Shown: positions 24,791 to 38,157 of the stretch, piece by piece
Layout: each line of letters opens with the position of its first letter
How positions within the stretch are numbered: the stretch's first letter is position 1
Assembly: GCF_009905375.1 (NCBI RefSeq)
Contig: NC_133650.1
Coordinates: 145,150,476-145,214,475 of the forward strand
Direction of reading: 5' to 3'
DNA length: 64,000 bases
Source: Apium graveolens
Taxonomy: Eukaryota > Streptophyta > Magnoliopsida > Apiales > Apiaceae
Made by a program: the position numbers and the translations under genes
The notes under the pieces: generated by a model
Databases searched by the model: none
The model's input: only the letters and a program-made list of their open reading frames with translations
Told to the model about the DNA's origin: nothing

Positions 24791-25775
24791 AAAATTTCTC
24801 CACTAATTTTTAAAGGTTGTTGTTACCTTAATCATTTCCAATTCATACTGTCAAAACTCAAACTGTCCCTATTAAGGGTGAAATGCCAACCTTCATGCAT
24901 TCCCCTATGGTTCATCTCAAGTTATCGAAGTTACATCCTTAATTCCACCTTTAAAAAGGTACTTGCATCCTTCCATGGATAAATCAAGTCATATATCCTT
25001 GATAGATTATCTTATTCAATCATTCCCACCCAGATAGTCTATACCAATTTCACAATAACATCCTTATTCAAACTGAGGTCAACCCATATGGCCTTCAAAA
25101 GATAACAATGGTTACCCGCTTTTCTTGCCTGATTTGGTAATGATAACAGGGATGTTCTGGAAGATATTGGTCGTGTTCAACGTGAACTTCTCTTTACTAA
25201 ATCCTCATTTACTTTTGTTGTTTATCTCAACAGTCATCTCAATGTTGAGATATCTTCTATACTTGGTGTGTCTCCCTTTTTGAGTATCAATTGACATGCG
25301 TTACTTACATTTCACATTCTTGAAGGTCACTTCCTTCATCCAATTTTCCTAATTTCTTACTTTCTTGTCTCCTCAGTCTATCTGCGTCTCATTGTTTATC
25401 CTTCGAACTATATCAAGGTTTCTCGAATCCTCCCAACTTAAAGGGGATAAAATATATGTATGTCTTATGCCTTCAACCATCAATTTTAACTCATGGTGAA
25501 TCACCCTCATCCTGACGATTACATACTTTTCTATTTCTATTGCTATGAGTCTTTAGGGTTTCCTCATACCCAACTCCCTTATCATTCCTCAAACTCTATT
25601 GCCTTTATATTCCTTTCCACTTCAGTTTCTTTTTATTTTCCTTTCTCTTATCATCATTTCATGAACTAACACAATATAAGCATTGATTTCAAACATCCCG
25701 TCATTCTGGATTCGTGTCCTTCAGATGAACCTTGATGACTTTCACAACCTAGATTCATGATTCATCATACTTGTC
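24791..25775 (-). other. RT4 decayed interior, gag end to protease region
   Basis: No readable knuckle or DSGA-type protease motif was seen. Position between the gag remnant and the RT remnant implies this was gag C-terminus and protease. Confidence 0.4.
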
Positions 25776-25779
25776 CGCC

Positions 25780-26105
25780 TTTGATCTGGCTCTAAAGCTT
25801 TTACACTATCTCCTTATCCTTGGGAAGTACTTTCCCAAAAACAATTGACTGAACTTTAATCAGTTAATTATAACCTCTGGCTCCGTGCCTTCCTTGGCCT
25901 TTCACCAACGGGTGGCCTCTCTCTTAGGAGGGTAAGTGATAAAAACAGTCTTTTGCGCTTCGTCAATCATTTAGAATATAAAATCAGTCATCTATTTCCT
26001 TTGGCCAGGCTCTTGCCTCGGCTAGATCAGCTTGTTCCTTGGAACTCTGAGAGCTTAGTGACTTAAAGGTCCTGAAAGAATTTCCCACCGCATTGTTTCC
26101 TCAGG
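25780..26105 (-). pseudogene. RT4 gag remnant, decayed
   Basis: Minus-strand reading matches the RT5 gag: FRTFKSL, then AEARAWPKEID, and LGKYFPKDKEIV near 25820, against FRVFKSL, VEARAWLKEIE and LDKYFP in RT5. Several stops and frame changes interrupt it. Confidence 0.7.
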
Positions 26106-26339
26106 GTGGTGTTTGGGAATAAAAGTCTAAGTTCTCTTTAGACAGGTCCATGAATTGCCGGATAGGAGTACCGTCTCGGGTCTCCTTTCCTTACTCGACT
26201 TTCTGTTTCCTTAGTATGAAATGTTTCATCCTTCTCCCCGAATCAGGGTTATCTTATACGTTAAAATCCTTGTTTTCCATTATGTTATGGGTTCTTTCTT
26301 TCTTGATGGCGACCTCCCTGACTATCACATTCAGGGTTT

Positions 26340-27195
26340 GCCCTAAATCTTATTCCTCGTACTATGGCTTTCATCTTAGATCTCGTCCTTAAGCTCTTGA
26401 ATGTTTGGAACCAAAATTCTGTAGGGATACCTCATTATTCCCTCATCATCTTTCTAGGTATTAATCTCTTCTCCGGTCATGGGTTATCTGCCTCTATTCA
26501 TCACTTTTTCTTAGCACAATATGATCTTCTCCAATAATTCGGGCTGTATTGCAATCTCAAACAGCGTTTCGGTACCGGCTCCGATTACCTTCACTTCTAT
26601 TTCCATTTTTTCAAAATCTCTTGTCAACTCTCCCAAAGACATTTTCATCTTGAGTCTCTCCTTTATACTAAGGGCATTAGCCACCATTTTGGCTTTCCCT
26701 GGATGATAAAGAATCTTATAATCGTAATCCTTGATTAGCTCTAACCACCTCCTCTGGCGCATGTTGAGCTCTTTCTGCGTGAAAATGCACTAGAGCACTT
26801 ATGGCTTGTGTAAATCTCGCACTTCTCTCCATACAAGTAGTACCTCCAATCTTTAGGGCAAAACTATTGCCACGAGCCCAAGCTCATGGGTGGGGATATC
26901 GAATTTTATATTCCCTTAATTGTCTTGACGCGTACGCGATTACCTTGATGTGCTGTATAAGAAGCACCCTAATTCCTTATGCGAACCGTCACTACACATC
27001 ACAACATCTCTTTTTTCCATCCGGCAACGCCAACATAGGGGCCATCACCAATCTTTGCTTCAGTTCTTAAAAGCTGTTCTCGCATTTCTCTGTCCATTCG
27101 AACTTCTCAGTCTCACGAGTAAGCCGCTTTAAAGGGGCTACTATCTTTATGAACTTGAACGAACCTCCGGTAGTGACCGACCAATCCAACCTCTG
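26340..27195 (-). pseudogene. RT4 displaced pol fragment: end of RT, RNase H and start of integrase, upstream of gag
   Basis: The fragment begins VGLVGHYRRFVQ (end of RT), passes degenerate RNase H core pieces (CSDGSHKELGC), then a clean 83-codon frame with [13 protein letters not shown] upstream of it and [23 protein letters not shown] inside (26511-26762). It ends in VPNIQELKDEI, the integrase N-terminus, near 26370. The gag remnant follows at 26105. This piece is better preserved than the in-order RNase H remnant at 24.3 kb, so the element holds two copies of this region. Confidence 0.75.
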
Positions 27196-27236
27196 GTAGT
27201 TTCCCTAACCATGGTTATCAATTCCTCAGTGGTCCT

Positions 27237-27371
27237 TTATTCATTCTTGTCAGGATCCTCCACGGGATCCTCCTCAGCAACAATCCCTTCTAGGACAACA
27301 TCCTTAACCGCTACATCCTCAATATGAACATCATCCGGTCCCTTGTTAGGACGCTCTATCGGATCCACAAT
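27237..27371 (-). pseudogene. RT4 second leader-gene exon, partial (acidic, predicted)
   Basis: After an acceptor-like site (TTACTTATTGGAGATCAG|ATT) the minus strand is open for 44 codons, starting IVDPIERPNKGPDDVHIED and rich in D and E, to a TAA at 27237-27239. RT5 has the related acceptor TTACTTATTGTGTCAG|GTA at the same relative place, also phase 0. The displaced pol fragment begins about 40 bases further on, so the exon is truncated. Confidence 0.45.
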
Positions 27372-27613
27372 CTGATCTCCAATAAGTAATAAAACATCAT
27401 CGCACTATTGCTCCTCAACCTCACGGTACGGAGTCCCGCTACCATATACGATAACGAACTACGCTTCTATCACGATATTTATAAGGGTTCCCATAAGGGT
27501 TTTAACTGTCAGTACTATGTTAGGTAGTCCGACTATGAACTTGGCAAGAGTTCTTATTATCTTAGTGAACTTATTATTTTACCATCACATCATCTCTGAG
27601 GTTTATAACGATT

Positions 27614-27626
27614 GGCTCTGATACCA
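27614..27626 (-). other. RT4 primer-binding site for tRNA-iMet
   Basis: Minus strand reads TGGTATCAGAGCC, the standard plant initiator-Met primer site, four bases inside the 5' LTR. Confidence 0.93.
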
Positions 27627-27630
27627 TTTC

Positions 27631-30600
27631 GGTAACACCCCCAAATCCGGGGTCGGGGATTCGGGTTGTCACGAGTTCCATTTCCTTTAATAGTACTTAA
27701 CCTTAACAATCAACCAACTGCTGCGTACTGTGACCCCACAATATACACACACACACCACAAGTTATAGTCTCAGAGATGAATACCAAAAATAACACAAGT
27801 CATTTTATTCCACAATTATAAACCATTTCACCTCAAAAGGGTTTCTGAATAATTTACATGTTCTTTGCCATTATTACAATTCATAATATACATAAGTCTG
27901 GTTCATCAATAGTTGAAAGCCTAGCCTATTGGTAGTTCCTACCTCAGCCACGGCGGCATCAACGCTTCCAGAAAACTGCGGAACATTTCCTAACCGCTTG
28001 CGAATTGGAAGCTTGGTCATGTTCATCTTTTCTATCTGTTGTTGTGTGATGAAAGAAGAAAGCAAGGGTGAGCAACAAGCCCACCAAAATAATATGTATA
28101 ATAATTTACAATATATGAGCATTCTCATAGCACTCATGAAAGTCTTGGTCAAAAAGAAATGAACCAAGTTTGATCTCTTAAAGCGACCAAGTCGCAAAAT
28201 ATTTAGTATATATGTATATATACTTTTCAAAATCTTGAAATCCTCTGTCATGTATAATATGCATAGAGTTCCAGTTTATAACTGTATATAAAAAAAATAT
28301 CGTTGCAAAGTGATCTCATATATCTAACCTTGTCTCAACGTTTTTCTGAAAATCTTTGTCATGCATAAGATAATCATAAACCAGATATAAGTTGAAAAGA
28401 TGAAGTTACAAGATACTCCAATATACTTATATCTTTTCCGAATACTACTTGAAAAGTATAATCAGTTTAAAAGTTCATCACATAGATGAGACTACAAGAA
28501 AAGACTTGGATAGATTCAATCTTTGAAATATCATTAAAAATAAAGAAGTTACGAGATACTTCATTAAGTCCCGATATATATATACACCTATATATATACA
28601 TTGCATACCTCCTTGAAAACCTCTGTTATGAAAATTATAAACAGAGTTGTAATATCCAATGAATTTGGAAAGGAGAAAACCTTGGCATAAACCTGATATC
28701 TTGCTGATCAGGCAAAGATACCAATAAGTAACCTTTTCTACTAGTAGATGGACGAATTTCCCACTGGTCATCACCCTGGCCGTAATAGGACCTTATGATG
28801 GACTGCCACTCAGCCACTTACGCATTTGATGGACTCCCACTGAGCCACTTACACTTTCATGGACGCCCACTAAGCCCATGTTGCTTATGCCGACTCAATA
28901 GATGAACTTACTTCTCGAACGTTGGTTAAGTAATCAATTCATTTATCAAAACAACAACCTCATTTTGAGCGAGTATTTAAATCCCCTTTGAAAGGAAGAT
29001 CTTAAATATAAAAATGAGTTTTGGGATCCGCTCTAACTTTTAAAATCATTTTGAAGACTCGAAAATATTTTTAAGAATGTTTGGAGTAATGCTGATTTAA
29101 GGAAATAAATCAGTCCCGATATATTAGAAAATATCTGAATATTATTATTTAAATAATATTCCCATAAGGATAATCTCTATATAAATAATTTGAATTAGAA
29201 GTTTTAAAACTCATACTTGAAATGAATAATAAATAACCAAAGATATACTTATACGAAAGTACGATCTTTATTTTAATAATAGAAAATAAGTTTGATTATC
29301 GAAACATTATTCTTTAATAAAATAAAGAATATTATTTAATAAAATAAGCGGAGTCATAAGTCCTCGAATGAATATTCAAAATAATATTCATTAAATAGAA
29401 TAAACAGAGTCATAAGTCATCGAATGAATATTCAAAGTAATATTCATTAATAAAAATAAAGTTATCGAATAAACCATATTCGATTAATAGTTTTGAAAAC
29501 TATATATATATATAAATATATATAATATACTCGGGAACATCGGCTCCCGGTTTTAGAAAATGTTCGCCTTTGGGTCCCCTATACTAAGGGTATACGCAAC
29601 TACTGCTTATCTCTAGCATAGGTATTATGCAACTTATAAGCAATTGAATCAACAATTAGATATCAAGATTACGAAATAGACATGCATATATACCATATCA
29701 GCATGCTCCAATATATCGCAAAATTTGCTAATAACAATCATGCACTTATCACAAGATAATGCATATACATATATTTACATCACAACAACAGTATTACGGG
29801 TAGAAAACTTGCCTGAGTGTTCCCGGTTAGACTTAAGCTTAGAGTGGGTCCGATAACCTATAAACAACAACATAAGTTGGAATTAAACAAAAGTCGCTTA
29901 AGAATCTAGACTTTAACCAATTAGACTCTAACGCTCGCTTTTGCGCTTAATGATTCACTTTAGTCGCTCGAGTACCCTCGGCTCCATCATTTTTAGTAAA
30001 TTAACCATTAAGAATTTTAAGGTGATTCTTTCGCGAGTACCCTACCAACGCGCTAATCCACTTTACATAATTGTTTCATACTCCAATTAGTCATTTAAGG
30101 GCCTTAACCAAGGTTTCAAAGTAAGGCGAGGGGTAATGGTTCGTTCGTGAAACGCTGTTACTTAAAACAGTCGTTTCTCCTGAACCGTACATCGGATTCA
30201 AGCGAACCACATATCAAAACGAAGCTCGTAACATGAACTATCTAAAAATGGTAATGGTCAGTTCATGGAAGTGAGTGTTAGGGTGCAAAAGTTAAGCACA
30301 AAACAGTCTAAGGAAAATTGGGCATTACGACGGCTATAACTTAGAAATTCCCAAATTTTTACCAAATCAATTCAACATCAAACCACCACCAATCAACACC
30401 ATTCCACCATCATTCAACCACAATACAAGATCATTTAACTATAACTCAAGATCTCAACTTATTCATCTAAACCAAGTCAAAATGTGACCAAGAACATCAA
30501 ATCCAACAAGTATCACTCCTAACTCCAAAATCAACAAAACCACTTACTAAACAAAGCTCTAAACATGAGTACACACCCATTACACTAACCCGTCATCTAA

Positions 30601-31593
30601 ACATTATGAAATCTAAACCAACAAAACTTAAGACTAAGGGTTTGAGAAGTTATACCTTCCTTGGCGAGTGGAGAATCACTTAGGAAGCCTTAAATAACCA
30701 CTAACAATCTCTACTAAGCTTGGATTTTGAAGAAAACATAAGAAAACACAAAGTTAGTTTCTTGAAAACACTATTCACCAAGAACTTTGATGAATTGATT
30801 AGCTATGTTAAACATGGAATCTTGAGCTTAAACTTATGGCTCATCTAAGTTATGAACAATGGAATCTAAAGAAACAAACCTCTTGAATTATGATTAAATG
30901 GAGCTTGGGTTTTGGAATTTTCTTCCTTGCTTTTCTTCAAAAAGCCGAGGCAAAAAGATGGGGGAAGAAGAAAATGTGTTTGTTTTGGTTGCTTTTAATT
31001 TTTGTGATTAATTGAATAGTTATCATGGTAAATTTTGTGTGGCTTATAATCAACCAACAATTCCTTCCCGTTGTGTCATGCTTATATCATCCTCTTATGT
31101 CATCTTCCCACACTTGTCTTCCTCTTTTTGGTGTGCTGACATCATCATCACTAACCTCTTTGATTAACTGCTAGTTACATGGCTAATGATCGGTGATCTG
31201 TTATACGGTTCGCTTAACTTTCGTTCTCGTTTATCGTTTGAGGGATCATACCCGGGATCTTTTACTTGGGTTCCCTTAACCTTTCTCAATACATTATATT
31301 CCTTTTATGATCCTCTCTTATAATCCTTGAATTTAAATCCTTTGTATCCTGTTACCTTAAACTCAATTCTTTCGGTATCTGGTGGATTTTCGGGAAAAAT
31401 CAAAGTGTTCGAATTTGGATTCTGACGATCTTTACATACACTTATATACCATATAGAGTACTAATAAGATCTCAGAATATCAATAAAAGAACCTCTACAA
31501 AGTGTGGCATGAAAAGTTTTTTTATTCAGCATAATCAGCAAAATCACTATTCATAAGGGTTACAAAAAGTCCAAAATTTTTGGGGTTATTACA
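27631..31593 (-). repeat. RT4 5' LTR (right copy)
   Basis: 3963 bp collinear with 18156-22164. Its end next to the primer-binding site is GTTACC instead of GTTACA, a one-base change. It contains the leader exon at 27943-28026, a tandem repeat near 28795-28880 and the palindrome at 28737-28748. Confidence 0.92.
27943..28026 (-). CDS. LTR-encoded leader exon, RT4 5' LTR (28 codons, predicted)
   Basis: ATG at 28026 gives MNMTKLPIRKRLGNVPQF... and ends in phase 0 at GAG|GTAGGA. The predicted intron runs through the LTR end and the primer-binding site to the acceptor at 27372, about 570 bases. The exon is basic and the second exon acidic. No known domain. Confidence 0.5.
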
Positions 31594-31598
31594 CAAAG
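31594..31598. repeat. Target-site duplication CAAAG, right of RT4
   Basis: Exact partner of 18151-18155. Confidence 0.93.
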
Positions 31599-31978
31599 AA
31601 AAAGCTTTTGGAAGGTGGTTAGTCCAGGATTTCCGGACTAGTGTAAGTTTTATTGTGTAAAGTTGTGTATATTATATTATATTATAATTGTGTTATTTTA
31701 TAGTTGGGCCTAGTATACTTCTTTTCGAAGTTATACTAGCGGGTTAGTATTGAATTGAGAATTGTTGAAAAGAGTTTTAAAAGAAAGTGAAAAATTTATT
31801 TGTGGAATTTGGATATCTTGTTTCTAGAACTATAACCTTCAAAGATCTTGGATTAGTTTGGGGTCATAAATGATGAATATCTTCCGTTGGCATTTATTTA
31901 TTGATTAAATAGGTTAATTTGGATAGAAATTTTATAGTGACGACCGAATCCTCTGACCCCGGATTTGGGGGTGTTACA
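31594..31978 (+). repeat. RT3 5' LTR, last part
   Basis: Matches 38158-38542 of the 3' LTR. It ends GACCCCGGATTTGGGGG then TGTTACA, nearly the same terminal bases as the RT4 and RT2 LTRs. A GTAAGT donor-like site follows GGACTAGT near 31644, without an ATG frame before it. Confidence 0.9.
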
Positions 31979-33372
31979 AGTTGGTATCAGGGTTGAGGTT
32001 ATAGTAAACTAGAAATGAGAGTGTGTATAGCTATGTGAGAACGTTTGAGCTAATATCGAGTTCGTGTTGGACTATCGGATATAGTACCAATGATTAAGTT
32101 AAGATAAGGCAGATTCGTTTGAGAAGATTATGCTGAGCTGGATAGAACTCCGGGAAGCAGTAAACTTCTATGGTGGAATCTTTCGAGGCTACTATGATTT
32201 GACGACGATGAAGATTATCGATATCCGTGGAACATGAAGAAGTGTCTAGAATCAGATGGCGAGTCAACAGAAAAGCTCAAATAGAAGATAAGTATTAAGA
32301 CCTTGGCAATACCTTCTCTTTCTATAACTTCTTTTGACATCTCTCAAAAAGGGGTATCAGTTAGAGGATATATTCCCTAACACTCATTTTCAATCATATC
32401 TGTGTTTTAAATGTGCCAGAGGCTATCATAAAGCCTATTTTTCAGGTTTTCATAGCTCTGCCAAGTTATGATAATTTAACTTCCACTTTTCTTATTTGGT
32501 GTATAGTTTCTTGGTGATGTTACACCACTTGCTCATTTGGTGCCAGAATTTTGTTCTCTGGATTTCATTTCCTTCAGAAATATCAGCTTTGATATCTTTT
32601 CAGTTTTATTCATCTGAGTTTGAATTCCTTTTATATTCTTTTATTCTGACTGAGATGAACAACCCTAACTATAGGGGACACAAGGTATACCTGTCTGTGT
32701 GATAGGGGTTGGATGGGACGCCATCACTTGTGTGTGTTGTGAATACATGAAGGTTAACAACCTTTAGTAGTGTCTTAATTTGGGCACGCAACACTAAGTT
32801 CATTTGATCATATTGATCTCTCGGTTATTCTTTTATTTCAACAATATTTTTTTTTCTTCTCAAATTCAGATTTTGGTCCCGTTATGGTATCAAATTCTTT
32901 TCTTTTTGAAATCCAATGATTTTATTATCTCAAGTATTCGAAGGTACGCCAATTAAGTTAAGCTAAGTTATCTTTGTCAAGTCCAGGTAAGGCTATATGA
33001 TGGGATTACCAACAACGGCAGTAAATTGCAATGCGATTAAGATATCAATGGCGTATAACGAAGTTAGTCTGTTTCTTAATTTCTCCCTCTATTTATCTCT
33101 ATCTTTCTTTCTTTTTCTTTCTCTCTATCTTTCTTTCTATTCTTCTTTCTCTCGATCAGTGAAAGTGATTCTATTGAGAAATTGGTCAAAAGGGATGTGG
33201 ATGGAACAGTGGTGCGGAGTGGAGCTCCAATGATAATTGTGTGGTATAAGGAATTACAGTGTTATTTGAATTTTTGAGAAAAGTTAAGTATGCAAGATTG
33301 AAAAGTTGGCCAGAAGATCCCTAGTACTTTCTTCTGCTGATTCCAAGGATGGAATCCTTTTAAGGGGTAGAT
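31979..33372 (+). other. RT3 interior: degenerate primer site, non-coding DNA, polypurine tract
   Basis: Begins with TGGTATCAGGGT at 31982-31993, an initiator-Met primer site with two changes. No gag or pol motif is readable in any frame. It contains a CT-rich run near 33083-33155. It ends GATGGAATCCTTTTAAGG then GGTAGAT before the 3' LTR, the same ending as autonomous Tekay-like pol genes, so it is probably a deletion derivative. Confidence 0.75.
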
Positions 33373-36308
33373 TGTAATATCCCATATTTTCAGATATTAT
33401 AATTATTATTATTTGAAGTTGTTTATGTGATTTTTTATGTGAATTTTAGTGAATTATATGGTAATTGAAGTGATGTTTTGAATGTCTATATGTGATATTC
33501 TTTGAGTATTTTAATTTTAATATGTCCAGAATAAAATATAGATAATTGTGATATTTTTCTGGTAATTTTTGGACTGTTAGATGATTTTATAATGATTTAT
33601 GGATTTATTAATTATTTTTTGAGTAATTATAAAACTATTTTATAAAGCCGGGAATCGTCCAACTTCAATTGTTTTTGCGTTTTTACAACCCAAAACTCTT
33701 CTGAAAACTCCTTGCTAACCTAATCCGGTAATTCTTGACATTTTCCGTGTTTTAACTTTTTCAATCCGGATTACGGTTTGACCCGTACGAGTCCCAGAGT
33801 GAAATTTTCGATACACTAATCATTTTATAGATCGATAAAAATCCGAATTCTCGAAAGGTGAGATAATATTACTTTATTTTTGTATAAAGTATTTTATAGG
33901 AAGCCCAATTTTGATAATTATCCATATCGGGTATTAATTGTATCGTTTTTATAGTTACTTAGCTGCTAAGTAGTCTATTTTTGGATACGATATATATAAG
34001 TGCAAATTCAGTATTAAATTCCGGAATGTTTCAAAAATCATGAAACTTATATTTTATTAGTATTTAAATATTTCGAGAATTTTAAAATTATTTCAGAAAT
34101 TTTTTGGGTTTTATTTACCCGCACGTTTGTTCGTTAAATTGTAAAATGCGGATATGACGCACGATTTATAAATGTTTTAAAAATTATGAAAATTTTATTT
34201 TATTAGTTTTTAAATATTCCAAAAAAAATTTAGAAATATTTCAGTTTCATAAAAATTATCGGACCGGGCCCCTATCGGGACGTAAAACCCCACAAAAATC
34301 AGACTTTTATTTTTATAAAATCGTGGGACTTTGAAATATTTTATATTTTCACATTTTTGAAATATTCATAATTTTTGAAAAATTTTGATATAAATTTAAT
34401 ATTTATTTGATTTAATATTATTCCCCGCTATTTATGAATTTTGGGCTAATTTTAATTATGTCGTATTAATTTTTTTTAAAAGAAAAAGAAAAAAAACAAA
34501 AACAAAAAAAAAAAAAAACAAAACCCAGCATCCCCACCCCGTTTACCCACCTGGCGAACAACCCCCTCCCCCTGATTCTTTTCTTTTCCACCGCCTCCCT
34601 CTTCTATCCCTCTCTGCTCTCTCCTCTTCCCGTATATTTTTATATTTTTAATTTTCAAAAATTCATATCTTCTCAATCGTCCGTCCAAATTTCAATTATT
34701 ATATATATAAACGATCAGTGCCTCGATACCTACGCAAAGGTATATATATTGCAAGGTTTTGAGAAGAAAATTTACGGAGCATATTTTCCTTTTTAATTCA
34801 TTTTCGGGGCATAGAAAAGGAGTTTGACGGCGTTGATTACTCCACATGGCATCTCAGCGTGTATATATCTATCACTATTAATTTCGGATTTTTCTGGAGA
34901 TATTTTCCGGACATCAGATATTCTCCTCGGGGTGATCAGAATTTATTTTGGGTAACGATTCCGAATTTCCGCCTTCGTACTTGTGTATATTATAGCATGT
35001 TAGCGTTCATATATTTATTTCATAATTTTTAGAAGTTTTTGTAGAAGTCGCTTTTGGCCGTGTTTTTCGTTTTTGGCATGTTTATACGTCCAAATATAAA
35101 TTATTGTGTGTTTTAAATTTATTGATTTTATTAGAGTACAGTTGGATTGTGTTGTTTGGGATTGATTTTGAGGGGTATGACCCCGGGAAAAGTCCGTTTT
35201 ACAAAGAGGTTATTTCAAAAAAATTTCTAAAATATTTATTTCGATTTCAAATTATTATCTTTTATTATTTTTAAAAATCATAATTTGATTCAATTATTTG
35301 TAATTTGTTTTGATTTATTCTTATTTTATTCATATTAAATAAACCGTTCGTCCATTTAATACGAAATGAACGCGTATAGACTCTAAAAATATTTTGCTTT
35401 CACTAAAAATACTTTCTAGACCTAAATTCTTTTGTTTCGGGGACTCGATTGTTTCTGCAAATCATTCTGAGTCATTTATTGATCAATAAATGATATTTTG
35501 ACCCGTTTTAAATTCTTAAAGTACCGAGTCGACTGTTTTGACGAACCGAGTTATGTGTTATATGAATTATGTGAATTATGTGCGTATGTGGGTCATAAGT
35601 CTTGTATTTGGATGTTTTCTTTATGTGTGGGCTATCGTATGGGTAGACGGTAGGGTTTTGACGCACATTTCGTCGAGTAATTATCGTTTTAGACGATTAA
35701 AGTTGTATTTTTAATTATAGATGTGGATCATTTGAGTTGATCAAGACCAGACATTGGGTAAAGAGTGAAATGGAATGGTATTGAATATCCGGCTTCTAGC
35801 AATCACAGGAGCAGCATATCAATAAAGTGTTGAAAAGAAAGATGGAGATGTTTTGAGACAGAATGTCAGAATAGATGCGTCTTTGCGAGTGTGACTAACT
35901 GCTAAAAACCCAAAGGCAAGTATTTTTGTCATCACTTATTATTCAAGTAATATTTATCTTGAATCCTATTATGCAAGTATTGATTTCCCTATTCTCATCT
36001 CAAAATAGATAAATGTTTTACATATCGCTGAATTAAATAATTCTTTTTATGCAAATACTCAACTGCTATTCTATGTTCAGAATAGTCAAGTGATTTTACT
36101 TATCCAATTATCGGATTTATAAATGTTTTGGATTTTGAGAAAAGTGATTTGGTTACGAATATTCCTACCCAAGAATTAGGGGAATAAAATTATTTCGGGT
36201 GTCGATTATTATGACCTTATTTCAATAAAAGGTTTTAAGATAGGATCATAATTGCGTAAGTGACCGGGACGGACGGTCAAGCGGAGGGCTATTTCTAAGT
36301 GCCATATG
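33373..36308 (+). repeat. RT3 3' LTR, first part
   Basis: Collinear with 14445-17364, including the A-rich run at ~34480-34522. It stops at ...GCCATATG, where sequence changes to RT4 LTR with an ATG microhomology. Confidence 0.9.
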
Positions 36309-38157
36309 CATTTATCACAAGATAATGCATATACATATATTTACATCACAACAACAGTATAACGGGCAGAAAACTTACCTGAGTGTTCCCGGTTAGACTT
36401 AATCTTAGAGTGGGTCTGATAACCTATGAACAACAACATAAGTTGGAATTAAACTAAAGTCGCTTAAGAATCTAGACTTTAACCAATTAGACTCTAACGC
36501 TCGCTTTTGCGCTTAATGATTCACTTAAGTCGCTCGAGTACCCTCGGCTCCATCATTTTTAATAAATTAACCATTACGAATTTTAAGGCGATTCTTTCAC
36601 GAGTACCCTAACAACTCGCTAATCCACTTTACATATTTGTTTCATACTCCAATTAGTCATTTAAGGGCCTTAACCAAGGTTTCAAAGTAAGGCGAGGGGT
36701 AATGGTTCGTTCGCGAAACGCTGTTACTTAAAACGGTCGTTTCTCCTTAACCGTACATCGGATTCAAGCGAACCACATATCAAAATGAAGCTCGTAACAT
36801 GACCTATCTAAACATGGTAATGGTCAGTTCATGGCAGTGAGTGTTCGGGTGCAAAAGTTAAGCACAAAATAGTCTAAGGAAAATTGGGCATTACGACGGC
36901 TATAACTTGAAAATTCCCAAATTTTTACCAAATCACTTCAACATCAAACCACCACCAATCAACACCATTCCACCATCATTCAACCACAATACAAGATCAT
37001 TTAACTATAACTCAAGATCTCAACTTATTCATCTAAACCAAGTCAAAATGTGACCAAGAACATCAAATCCAACAAGTATCACTCCTAACTCCAAAATCAA
37101 CAAAACCGCTTACTAAACAAACCTCTAAACATGGGTACACACCCATTACACTAACTCATCATCTAAACATTATGAAATCCAAACCAACAAAACTTAAGAC
37201 TAAGGGTTTGAGAAGTTATACCTTCCTTGGAGAGTGGAGAATCACTTAGGAAGCCTTAAATAACCACTAACTATCTCTACTAAGCTTGGATCTTGAAGAA
37301 AACATAAGAAAACACAAAGTTAGTTTCTTGAAAACAATATTCATCAGGAACTTTGATGAATTGATTAGCTATGTTAAACATGGAATCTTGAGCTTAAACT
37401 TATGGCTCATCTAAGTTATGAATTATGGAAGCTAAAGAAAAAAACCTCTTGAATTATGATTAAGTGGAGCTTGGGTTTTGGAATTTTTTTCCTTGCTTTT
37501 CTTCAAAAAGCTGAGGAAAAAAGATGGGGGAAGAAGAAAATGTGTTTGTTTTGGTTGCTTTTGATTTTTGTGATTAATTGAATTGTTACCATGGTAAATT
37601 TTGTGTGGCTTATAATCAACCAACAATTCCTTCCCATTGTGTCATGCTTATGTCATCCTCTTATGTCATCTTCCCTCACTTTTCCTCTTGTTGGTGTGAT
37701 GACATCATCATCACTATCCTCTTTGATTAACTCCTAATTACTTGGCTAATGATCGCTGATCTGTTATACGGTTCGCTTAACTTTCGTTCTCGTTTATCGT
37801 TTGAGGGATCATACACGGGATCTTATTACTTGGGTTCCCTTAACCTTTCTCAATAAATTATATTCCTTTTATGATCCTCTCTTATAATCCTTGAATTTAA
37901 ATCCTTTTCATCCTGTTACCTTATACTCAATTCTTTCGGTATCTGGTGGATTTTCGGGAAAAATCAAAGTGTTCGAATTTGAATTCTGACGATCTTTACA
38001 TACACTTATATACCATTTAGAGTACTAATAAGATCTCAGAATATCAATAAAAGAACCTCTACAAAGTGTGGCATGAAAAGTTTTCTTATTCAGCATAATC
38101 AGCAAAATCACTATTCATAAGGGTTACAAAAAGTCCAAAATTTTTGGGTTTATTACA
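36309..38157 (-). mobile_element. RT4 LTR fragment inside the RT3 3' LTR
   Basis: This 1849 bp piece matches the outer end of the RT4 LTR (29750-31593, also 20320-22164). It shares markers with the right RT4 LTR (AGTTGGAATTAAAC, AATAAGATCTC, GTGTTCGAATTTG) and not with the left one. Its right junction, TTATTACA|TAAAGAAAAAGC, is at the same RT3 base as the RT4 insertion (TTATTACA|CAAAGAAAAAGC). Confidence 0.85.
37450..37620 (-). other. Chance frame within RT4 LTR sequence
   Basis: A short frame (NHKNQKQ...FLKKSKE...NSKTQ..LNHNSRG) recurs at matching places at 11340-11550, 21436-21630 and 37432-37626. The copies differ by indels and frame changes. I see it as shared LTR sequence, not as a gene. 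Confidence 0.4.

Larger units (their letters stand above)
18156..31593 (-). mobile_element. RT4: Tekay-like Ty3/gypsy element, minus orientation, nested in the RT3 5' LTR
   Basis: 13.4 kb with two ~4.0 kb LTRs (18156-22164 and 27631-31593), perfect 5 bp target duplications, a tRNA-iMet primer-binding site and a polypurine tract. The interior (22165-27630) holds heavily decayed gag, RT, RNase H and integrase remnants in normal order. A second, better preserved RNase H to integrase piece lies out of order upstream of gag. Protein similarity to RT5 puts it in the Tekay/Del lineage. Confidence 0.9.

Noticed and set aside
33083..33155. Frame rich in L, S and F in RT3 (possible membrane peptide)
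   Set aside because: It is a CT-rich low-complexity run and reads as hydrophobic in any frame.
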